From the IMG/VR virus record IMGVR_UViG_3300032083_002429, positions 1-55,248 of that record: a stretch of 55,248 bases of DNA; one strand, 5' to 3'. This document shows, piece after piece, positions 48,899 through 55,248 of this stretch. Positions within the stretch are counted from its first letter, which is position 1, and each line of letters begins with the position of its first letter. The position numbers were made by a program, and so were the translations under genes. The notes under the pieces are model-generated. The model worked only from the letters and a program-made list of their open reading frames with translations. It did not search any database and had not been told where the DNA came from. Origin of the DNA: a virus.

Positions 48899-49871
48899 GA
48901 TATTCAGGAGAACAGTAAAAGATCGTAAACGTGGTAACAGTTGGGAACTGCTGTATCATTTAGCGGAAGGAATCAAGGCCGCAGGAGACGAAGCCGTTAT
49001 TGTCAACGAAGATAGGTCCGGGCCCACTGTCAAAGGTGAGATGACTCCAACAGCGCCAATGGCCGCCATGTTTGGATACGGGGGTGATCAACAGATGCAC
49101 CACACCAAAGGCAGGCGTAGGGAACTGGCAGACAACTGCAGGGCCAAGAAAATCCCATTGATCACATTTGACGGTGGACTGTTATCTAGTTTTGGTAATG
49201 TTTCGACATCACCTGATCATCATTTCAGGGTGTCCTTGTACACGCCAATGAACGACGGCGACTTCCTATCAGATAACAGTCCTAGCGATCGTTGGGAGAT
49301 GTTGGTCAAAAAATTTGATGTGAAGCACGAACCATGGAGAAAATCTAATCAAGACGATCCAATCATATTTGTAATGCAACCGAAGGACAACTGGAGCATG
49401 AATGAACTGGATCCGATAGATTGGTTCAACGGAGTCTATGAAAAACTAAGACCGGCGACAAGTAGGAAATTTATTGTGCGGCCTCATCCAAACAATGTGT
49501 CAAACATTCTAGAACGTGAGAATGAACTACCCGACGATGTTGAAATTCAATACACACAAAAAAATTTTGTTGGTGACGAAAAAAAATATTACAGATTCCA
49601 TTTTCAAGAAGCCATTTCAAATGCACACGCTGTTGTAACCCATAACAGTACAGCTAGTGTTGACAGTTGCATCAGGGGTATACCAACTTTCTGCACATCG
49701 GATCTGGCATTGTGTTGGGACGTTTGTAACAAAGATCTCAACGACATAGAAACACCAAAGACCCCAGACAGGACACAATGGGTCAATGACCTTGGATACA
49801 AGCTATGGAGTATACAGGAGATCAAAGACGGCACTGTGTACAAAAGATTCAAAGAAAGATTAGGATTGTAA
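48888..49871 (+). CDS. Capsule-synthesis-like GT-B family protein, copy 3
   Basis: The 327-residue protein is the longest of the four paralogues. It has RKFIVRPHPNNVSNIL, AISNAHAVVTHNSTASVDSC, IRGIPTFCTSDLALCWDV and IETPKTPDRTQWVNDLGYK followed by LWSIQEIKDGTVYKRFKE. An RPHP motif is shared with copy 4 and is seen in other GT-B capsule enzymes. The N-terminal half includes a possible nucleotide- or acceptor-binding region (MFGYGGDQQMHHTKG). It overlaps its neighbours on both sides. Confidence 0.7.
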   Translation: MKVEIFRRTVKDRKRGNSWELLYHLAEGIKAAGDEAVIVNEDRSGPTVKGEMTPTAPMAAMFGYGGDQQMHHTKGRRRELADNCRAKKIPLITFDGGLLSSFGNVSTSPDHHFRVSLYTPMNDGDFLSDNSPSDRWEMLVKKFDVKHEPWRKSNQDDPIIFVMQPKDNWSMNELDPIDWFNGVYEKLRPATSRKFIVRPHPNNVSNILERENELPDDVEIQYTQKNFVGDEKKYYRFHFQEAISNAHAVVTHNSTASVDSCIRGIPTFCTSDLALCWDVCNKDLNDIETPKTPDRTQWVNDLGYKLWSIQEIKDGTVYKRFKERLGL

Positions 49872-51589
49872 TGTGTGGCATATACGGTATAACAGCAGAA
49901 GATCCTGAGTTCATACAGAACTTTATAAAAGTTTGTAAGCACAGAGGCCCCGACGGAGAACGTGTGTGGTGGGATGAAACAGTGACCCTCGGACATAATT
50001 TATTAAGCATCATGGCAAATCCGGACCTATCAAGACAACCATGGAAGACACCCAAGGGTAACATGCTTGTATACAATGGTGAGATATTCAACTACTACGA
50101 ACTGAAAGAGAAATACAAAGACTTCAATGATACAACTGGTTGTGACACAGAACTACTTGCGTGGGGTTTGGACAAGTTTGGTTTGAACTTTATTGATGAG
50201 ATAGATTCAATGCACGGCTTTGCTTACTATGAAGTTGACAAAGGCAGAATTACTTTAAGTAGGGATCATGCAGGAATCAAACCAGTGTACTATGCAGAAA
50301 TAAAAGAGGGACTAGTGTTTGGGTCGGAGATCAAAGGCATGTTAGACAAGGTTCCGGGCTCGAGGACATTATACAATGTGGCTGTTGATTTCCAGAACAA
50401 GACAGGAATTAATCCCCTAAGGGAGACAGTGTTCACAGGTATAAAAAAACTACTCGCCGGTGAAACTATTGTGTACGACATCGCACAAAAGAAAATTATA
50501 GATACAAAAAGAATATTCATTAGGCCGAACTGCAATATCAAATTTAAACCAGAAGAATTCAGAAAGCAATTACATCAAGCAGTCAAAAGGTGTTCGATAG
50601 GACAAAGAAAGATAGGAGTGTTCTTGAGCGGTGGTCTGGACTCTGGCGTGGTGGCACATGAGCTAATGAAGGTCAAGGGTGAGGTAAACTCTTTCACAAA
50701 TAGAATAAGTCCGGAGGTTGTTGCAGATGAGGATTACAACAGTGACGCTAAGGTGGCAAAAATACTTGCGAAAAAAGAAGGTTACAATCATACAGAAGTT
50801 AAAGTAACACCCAAGGAATACATAAGCAACTGGAAAGATTCTATCTACTACATAGAAGAACCGATCCATAGTTCTGCTATGCCCATGTACTTCCACACAA
50901 ATAAAATATTGGCCAAGAACGATATAGTTGTGACCATTGCAGGAGATATGGGAGACGAAATACTAGGCGGCTATCCAAACTACCAGCAGATGTTCATGAT
51001 GAAAAACAGTATCAACAGTTGGAGTGATGTTTTGAAATTATGGTTCCGGAGATTGAAAGGACCTATCACGGATGAGGTAGTAGAATTATCTGATGAATAC
51101 CTCCTAGGAGAGTTTGCTAAATGTTATCCAGATGATTTATGGAATCCTGAAGATCCTGTCGCTTCCTACATGGCTTTAGATTGTGTAACGCAAGTGCCTG
51201 CAGATTTCTTCAGCAGGAATGACAAGTACGGCATGGCGCACAGCATGGAAGGACGTTTTCCATTGGCCTCAAAAATTTTCATGCAATACTGTTTAGATAT
51301 TCCAACAAAACATAAAGTCGGCAGTACTTCTGACCGTACAAAACTGCTAATAAAAAAAGCATATAGAAATATATTGCCTGATGAAGTCATAGGCAAATCA
51401 AAAACCGGATGGACAGTCCCTGTGGGATATTGGTTAACAGATAAACACGATGTTGAACTAGAGGCTTTTTATAAATCAGCCATGGGATCAGAGATTTTAG
51501 ACAAGGTAAGTTCTAATCAAAAAGCAAGTAAAAGATTGATACCCAGGTGGCTAGTAAAAGATTGGAGGGCAGAATATGATATTAAATAG
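49871..51589 (+). CDS. asnB: Asparagine-synthetase-type glutamine amidotransferase
   Basis: The 572 residues start with MCGIYGITA, so Cys2 is the glutaminase nucleophile after Met removal; HRGPDGE and YNGEIFNY complete the glutaminase site. The synthetase half begins with the PP-loop FLSGGLDSGV (SGGLDS at 253-258) and later has GDMGDEILGGYPNY. All catalytic residues are present. In surface-glycan clusters this family often amidates a uronic acid or amino-acid substituent rather than making free asparagine. The ATG at 49871 is used because the Cys must follow Met; an upstream in-frame ATG is inside the previous gene. Confidence 0.93.
   Translation: MCGIYGITAEDPEFIQNFIKVCKHRGPDGERVWWDETVTLGHNLLSIMANPDLSRQPWKTPKGNMLVYNGEIFNYYELKEKYKDFNDTTGCDTELLAWGLDKFGLNFIDEIDSMHGFAYYEVDKGRITLSRDHAGIKPVYYAEIKEGLVFGSEIKGMLDKVPGSRTLYNVAVDFQNKTGINPLRETVFTGIKKLLAGETIVYDIAQKKIIDTKRIFIRPNCNIKFKPEEFRKQLHQAVKRCSIGQRKIGVFLSGGLDSGVVAHELMKVKGEVNSFTNRISPEVVADEDYNSDAKVAKILAKKEGYNHTEVKVTPKEYISNWKDSIYYIEEPIHSSAMPMYFHTNKILAKNDIVVTIAGDMGDEILGGYPNYQQMFMMKNSINSWSDVLKLWFRRLKGPITDEVVELSDEYLLGEFAKCYPDDLWNPEDPVASYMALDCVTQVPADFFSRNDKYGMAHSMEGRFPLASKIFMQYCLDIPTKHKVGSTSDRTKLLIKKAYRNILPDEVIGKSKTGWTVPVGYWLTDKHDVELEAFYKSAMGSEILDKVSSNQKASKRLIPRWLVKDWRAEYDIK
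51581..51588 (+). promoter_or_regulatory. Late-type box ATTAAATA over the end of the amidotransferase gene
   Basis: The box ends 10 nt before the ATG at 51599 with AGGAG in between. It could give an internal late transcript for the last three operon genes. Confidence 0.35.
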
Positions 51590-51598
51590 GAGTATATC

Positions 51599-52519
51599 AT
51601 GAAAACACTAGCAGTCGTTACAACGTTCCCACCAAACAGATGGACAGCATATGCAAAGAGAATGTTGGAAAGCCATATACAATACTGGCCAGATGATGTT
51701 GTACTGTATGCGTACCACGAAGGTGACAAACCAGAACTAGAGCATGACAAAATAAAATTTATACAGATAGAAGATGCCAACCCAGAGCTTGTTAAATTTA
51801 AACAAAGACACAAAAACGATCCCGTGGCCAACGGTGAGGTGGACGAGATCATCGGTGGTGTCAGGAGAAACCCCATGGCGGGAAAGAATGATAAAGGCAA
51901 GGGCTCATACCTATGGGACGCTGTGAGATTCTCCCACAAGACCTTTGCTGTGGACCATGCAATCAAGAACATAGACACAGATTATGTTTTATGGTTAGAT
52001 GCCGACACATACACATTCAGGCCAATCACAACAGAGTTTGTTACTGGGCTACTACCCGAAGATAAGCTCGTGAACTTCTTAGGGAGGGGTGAAAAATATC
52101 CAGAATGTGGGTGGGTGTGCTACAACAAGAAGCATCCAAAAATTACAGAATTCATGCAGTACTGGACAGACCTTTACATCAAAGACACCATATTCAAAGA
52201 GTTGGAATGGCACGACAGTTACCTGTTCTGGCAGTGTGTCAAACGTGTGGCACCCAACGACGGTGTGGACATAGGCAAAGGTGCAGGTGCCAAAGGACAT
52301 CATGTGTTCATCAACAGCGTGTTAGGAGCATACGTGGATCATATGAAAGGCAAAAGGAAAGTGCAAGGTAAAAGTAGCAAGAGTGACCTACGTGGAAACA
52401 GGAACGAGGACTACTGGAAGAACGTGGAGAACTACGATCCGTTCAGTGGTGTGAAGTTTGATCCAAAACAGGCCAGTGACATAGTGAGCAAAGTCGCAAA
52501 GGGCGACGAAGGAAACTAA
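51599..52519 (+). CDS. GT-A glycosyltransferase-like protein
   Basis: The 306 residues have an N-terminal LAVVTTFPPNRWTAYAKRML and a clear DxD at 134-136 in YVLWLDADTYTF, typical of metal-dependent GT-A enzymes. Downstream, ECGWVCYNKKHPKITEFMQY and LEWHDSYLFWQCVK may line the acceptor site. The C-terminal 40 residues are basic. A dedicated AGGAG ribosome-binding site is present. The donor and acceptor are unknown. Its stop overlaps the next ATG by 1 nt. Confidence 0.78.
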   Translation: MKTLAVVTTFPPNRWTAYAKRMLESHIQYWPDDVVLYAYHEGDKPELEHDKIKFIQIEDANPELVKFKQRHKNDPVANGEVDEIIGGVRRNPMAGKNDKGKGSYLWDAVRFSHKTFAVDHAIKNIDTDYVLWLDADTYTFRPITTEFVTGLLPEDKLVNFLGRGEKYPECGWVCYNKKHPKITEFMQYWTDLYIKDTIFKELEWHDSYLFWQCVKRVAPNDGVDIGKGAGAKGHHVFINSVLGAYVDHMKGKRKVQGKSSKSDLRGNRNEDYWKNVENYDPFSGVKFDPKQASDIVSKVAKGDEGN

Positions 52520-53391
52520 TGAAAATAAGTTGTTTTACGGATTACGGACCACTGAACTCTAAACCTGTGTTTGAGGCATTCATGAAAAGCATGAGACAGG
52601 CCGGCGACACAGTGTTTGAGAACAAGGATGACGGACAGTGTGACGTCGCTGTCATATGGTCAGTGCTGTGGCAGGGCAGGATGGCCAAGTATCGCAACAT
52701 ATGGGACACCTATAGGAACAAAAATAAACCTGTTGTTGTTATAGAAGTGGGTGGCATAAAGAGAAATGAAACTTGGAAGATAGGAATTAATGGTGTAAAC
52801 AGAGAAGCAGATTTCCATAATGACAGCGTAGGTAGAGAACGTTGGGGTAAATTTAATGTGGAACTGAGGCCATGGAAGCAGACAGGCCATGATATAATTG
52901 TGTGTGGACAACACACGAACAGTCACCAGTGGAGGAACAATCCCCCGATGTCAAAATGGTTTGATCAACAGATAACAGAGATCAGGAAGTACACGGACAA
53001 GCCTATCATCATCAGGCCACATCCTAGGAATCATGTTTTAATAGACACTGCAAAATACAAGGATGTAAAAATAGTAGGACCTAAAAGAGATAGGAACACA
53101 TACGACGACACAGACCTCGCAGAGAGATTGAAGTCAGCATGGGCTGTGGTCAGTCACTCGAGCAATCCTGCCATGACGGCGGCGTTTGCAGGAATACCCG
53201 TGTATGTTTCCGAGGCCAGTCTGAGTTACGATGTTGGCAATAAAACATTCGAGAACATTAACAATCCTGACATGCCCGATAGACAAAACTGGGCAAACAA
53301 GCTATCATACACCGAATGGTGGACAGATGAGATAGAGCAAGGACTGCCATGGAAAAGAATTAAAAAGAGACTAGAGGAGAAATATCTATAA
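52519..53391 (+). CDS. Capsule-synthesis-like GT-B family protein, copy 4
   Basis: The 290 residues contain HDIIVCGQHTNSHQW, YTDKPIIIRPHPRNH, LKSAWAVVSHSSNPAMTAAF, AGIPVYVSEASLSYDV, PDMPDRQNWANKLSYTEWW and EIEQGLPWKRIKKRLEE, the full block order of the family. It is closest to copy 3, with RPHP and PDRxxW. It is coupled by 1-nt overlaps to genes on either side. Confidence 0.7.
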   Translation: MKISCFTDYGPLNSKPVFEAFMKSMRQAGDTVFENKDDGQCDVAVIWSVLWQGRMAKYRNIWDTYRNKNKPVVVIEVGGIKRNETWKIGINGVNREADFHNDSVGRERWGKFNVELRPWKQTGHDIIVCGQHTNSHQWRNNPPMSKWFDQQITEIRKYTDKPIIIRPHPRNHVLIDTAKYKDVKIVGPKRDRNTYDDTDLAERLKSAWAVVSHSSNPAMTAAFAGIPVYVSEASLSYDVGNKTFENINNPDMPDRQNWANKLSYTEWWTDEIEQGLPWKRIKKRLEEKYL

Positions 53392-54152
53392 TGACTATTT
53401 TAAGAAACTTGCCTGGTGCAAGACAATCGTTGGATCCCATACAATGGAAACCCTACGAGGGAGAGACAGTCAACACACATCTCACAATACGTAAGGGAAA
53501 GAAGATTCAGGAGACTGCCTACTATGAGGACAGGGTCAAGGCAGTGCCACGTGGCAATGCATACTGCATAGGTAACGGACCTTCACGTAAAGGATTTGAT
53601 CTTACCAGATTGACGGCAACAGGACAGACTTATGGATGTAACGCACTGTACAGAGATTTCGTTCCTGACTTTATTTTTTCAATAGACTCCCCTATAACAT
53701 TAACCATGGTCAACGACAAAGTCTATGAGAAGTGTATCCACTACTCTACTTCTCTAGAAGTTAATCGTTATCCAAAAGGTGGCCCATCACACCTACACCT
53801 GATCCCAAACAACCCACACTGGATATGTGGCAACCAGGCCATATGGACAGCAGGAGTACACGGACACAAGAACATATATCTACTGGGATTTGACTTTAGG
53901 GAGTACGGCAAGGGACAACTTAATAATATATACCAGGGCACAGAGAACTATGGAGAGCGGCATGCAGATACAATTTTTGATGGTTGGTTGAAACAGTTTC
54001 GGGACATGCTGAAATTACGACCGTATGTCAACTACGTTATGGTACACGACAACCCACCGGAGTACATGCACAACGTACAGACAGGCACCGACTTAGGCAA
54101 CAGTAAAATTATAAGTTACAAAGAGTTTGAAAAGGTATTAGCACCTAGCTAA
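53391..54152 (+). CDS. Sialyltransferase-fold / DUF115-like enzyme, copy 2
   Basis: The 253 residues share the block order of the protein at 2116: YCIGNGPSRKGFDLTRL, YGCNALYR, PDFIFSIDSP, then NQAIWTAGVHGHKNIYLLGF with DFRE. An N-terminal extension of about 50 residues is absent from copy 1. CstII-type GT42 and MptE/DUF115 proteins have the same core. It is the last gene of the rightward operon and overlaps the convergent SprT-like gene by 15 nt. Confidence 0.72.
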   Translation: MTILRNLPGARQSLDPIQWKPYEGETVNTHLTIRKGKKIQETAYYEDRVKAVPRGNAYCIGNGPSRKGFDLTRLTATGQTYGCNALYRDFVPDFIFSIDSPITLTMVNDKVYEKCIHYSTSLEVNRYPKGGPSHLHLIPNNPHWICGNQAIWTAGVHGHKNIYLLGFDFREYGKGQLNNIYQGTENYGERHADTIFDGWLKQFRDMLKLRPYVNYVMVHDNPPEYMHNVQTGTDLGNSKIISYKEFEKVLAPS

Positions 54153-54614
54153 ACGTAATCCTGCACGTCTAAATTTTTCTTTCCAAGCAAAGAAATTAGC
54201 GTTGTGATTAGAATAGGGATCCTGCAACCAAGCCATCTGATACAAGTGTACCATCTCGTGTGCTAGTGTTTCTATAAAGTCTTTCCATTTAGGAAACCTA
54301 TTGTTTATTTCAATGTAGTAGTCAACTTCTATATGATATGGAATTACCCTCTGATCGAATTTCCCTTTGGGTGTTTTCCTATTATCCCAATTGGCCACAC
54401 ATCTGCCCCAATCACAGTGTAATCTTTTTACCAACAATGGTACCATTGGTAATCTATTGTTGAATAGACCATTGTTCATGACTTTGAACCAGTGATATGC
54501 CTGTTGTTCTGTAGGGTTGAAACCAACTATATTTTTGTGTCTAGTCTGGGTGTTTTCCAACCTGACTTTTAGTTGTTTCCTAACATTTACCTTTTTATTT
54601 TTATACTTTTTCAT
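54138..54614 (-). CDS. SprT-like zinc metalloprotease
   Basis: The 158 residues contain the HExxH motif at 119-123 in ETLAHEMVHLYQM and a third His about 14 residues later in SNHNANFFAWKEKF, the SprT arrangement. SprT/Spartan-type proteases cleave DNA-protein crosslinks, but phage members have no proven substrate. The C-terminal half is basic (RRAGLRLARC), suiting DNA contact. ATG 54614 is preferred over an upstream TTG. It is the only minus-strand gene at this end and diverges from the partial gene at 54669. Confidence 0.85.
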   Translation of the reverse strand: MKKYKNKKVNVRKQLKVRLENTQTRHKNIVGFNPTEQQAYHWFKVMNNGLFNNRLPMVPLLVKRLHCDWGRCVANWDNRKTPKGKFDQRVIPYHIEVDYYIEINNRFPKWKDFIETLAHEMVHLYQMAWLQDPYSNHNANFFAWKEKFRRAGLRLARC

Positions 54615-54668
54615 GGTTGACAGTATTACCAATTATGCTATACTATATTAATAATTATCTAAAAACAC

Positions 54669-55248
54669 ATGGACAATATGCACACAGATTTGCCAAAAAC
54701 AATTAACGAAGCACTTAAAATACTAGCATATAATGATTATTTTTGGTCAGATCCCCAAAAGACTCATATCAAGCCCCATCCCAAAGATCAAGAGACTGTG
54801 AGATCTCTGGCTGAATCACAATATGTGTGGACGGAGAAGCAGGGCAGATTAGCATTGGTAATACTTAAAAGATACCTGACAAAGTTCCAGGCACACGGCA
54901 TGGACATCAAGTCATTGCTGGATAAACCTGTGTACGAAGACGAATTCAGAGTACTCAGCTTTGACAAAAGCATAGAAAAATTTATAGATGACGACGACCA
55001 GGAAAAAATTGAGGTCAAATTTCCATATAATAAAAAAATCATTACATTGATCAGATTATTGAAAGACAAAAGAGGATTGCCAGGAGGGTATGCACTGTAC
55101 GATGGTGAGGCAAAGAAATGGACTTTCCTACAGTCGGATGTAACAACATACTACCTCACGTTGATTGCAGTGCGTTACGATTTTAAATTCATAGACGAGA
55201 CATTGTTGGATGATTACGAAACAGTCAAACAGGAAATACAAGGATACA
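54669..55248 (+). CDS. N-terminal part of a large protein, possible SF2 helicase
   Basis: An open frame from ATG 54669 runs off the window end (at least 193 residues). Residues about 120-160 (FPYNKKIITLIRLLKDKRG, then GYALYDGEAKKWTFLQSD) resemble the HARP-type substrate-recognition domain found in front of SF2 helicases of the SMARCAL1/UvsW kind. No helicase motif is yet reached. This is a pattern-based guess, and the remainder lies outside the window. Confidence 0.5.
   Translation, partial: MDNMHTDLPKTINEALKILAYNDYFWSDPQKTHIKPHPKDQETVRSLAESQYVWTEKQGRLALVILKRYLTKFQAHGMDIKSLLDKPVYEDEFRVLSFDKSIEKFIDDDDQEKIEVKFPYNKKIITLIRLLKDKRGLPGGYALYDGEAKKWTFLQSDVTTYYLTLIAVRYDFKFIDETLLDDYETVKQEIQGY

Noticed and set aside
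49805-49870. Earlier ATG for the asparagine-synthetase-type protein
   Set aside because: The family needs Cys directly after the initiator Met; the ATG at 49871 satisfies this and the earlier one does not.
1-55248. tRNA genes, integrase, CRISPR arrays or photosynthesis genes
   Set aside because: I looked for cloverleaf-like stretches with a GTTCRA arm in the gaps and for the signature proteins, and found none. Most gaps are too short to hold a tRNA, but a proper scan was not possible.

Overview
This window is a piece of a T4-superfamily myovirus genome, most like the marine T4-like phages that infect cyanobacteria and SAR11-type bacteria. The evidence is a near-complete T4 head, neck and tail gene set with recognisable gp20, gp67-like core, gp21, gp22, gp23, gp15, gp14, gp13, gp18, gp19, gp4, gp16, gp17, gp32, UvsX and UvsY. 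Further signs are very long repetitive fibre genes, T4-type late promoter boxes (consensus N-N-TAAATA) and intrinsic terminators. I see no photosynthesis gene, tRNA, integrase or CRISPR array, so the host cannot be fixed from this window alone.

Layout. Positions 1-8143 are the head module: portal, a small protein, a sialyltransferase-fold enzyme, a small structural protein, two zinc-finger paralogues, core protein, protease, scaffold and major capsid protein. Positions 8227-9294 hold a sulfotransferase and a two-helix membrane protein. Positions 9511-17015 encode small structural proteins and three large repeat-rich fibre or adhesin proteins. Positions 17075-20133 (minus strand) carry a Nudix hydrolase, gp15 and gp14, divergent from gp13, a small protein and dNMP kinase on the plus strand; an HNH-like gene is antisense at 21750-22109. 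Positions 22224-35199 hold sheath, tube, a baseplate tube-initiator-like protein, gp4, gp16, two candidate internal-head proteins, gp17 and an 852-residue acidic protein. Positions 35331-38908 are the recombination module (gp32, a small membrane peptide, UvsX, UvsY, a HAD phosphatase).

Positions 38922-54152 form a 15 kb accessory island of glycan-type genes. It has three FkbM-like methyltransferases, several glycosyltransferases, a sugar-nucleotide epimerase, two SGNH-type hydrolases, a 2OG-Fe(II) oxygenase, an asparagine-synthetase-type amidotransferase, four paralogues of a capsule-synthesis-like family and a second sialyltransferase-fold enzyme. The window ends with a SprT-like metalloprotease (minus) and the N-terminus of a large plus-strand protein, possibly a helicase.

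The most striking global pattern is promoter architecture. In at least 16 genes the late-promoter box ends only 5-8 nt before the start codon. If transcription begins where it does at T4 late promoters, these mRNAs are leaderless or nearly so. The most abundant virion proteins (gp23, gp18, gp19) and the fibres instead have a Shine-Dalgarno leader. Two divergent gene pairs are driven by back-to-back boxes within 30-45 bp, and a third divergent pair has a similar but less certain arrangement. The phage therefore seems to use two translation-initiation modes, alongside a glycan-modifying island whose left arm has late boxes and whose right arm begins with a TATAAT-type promoter.
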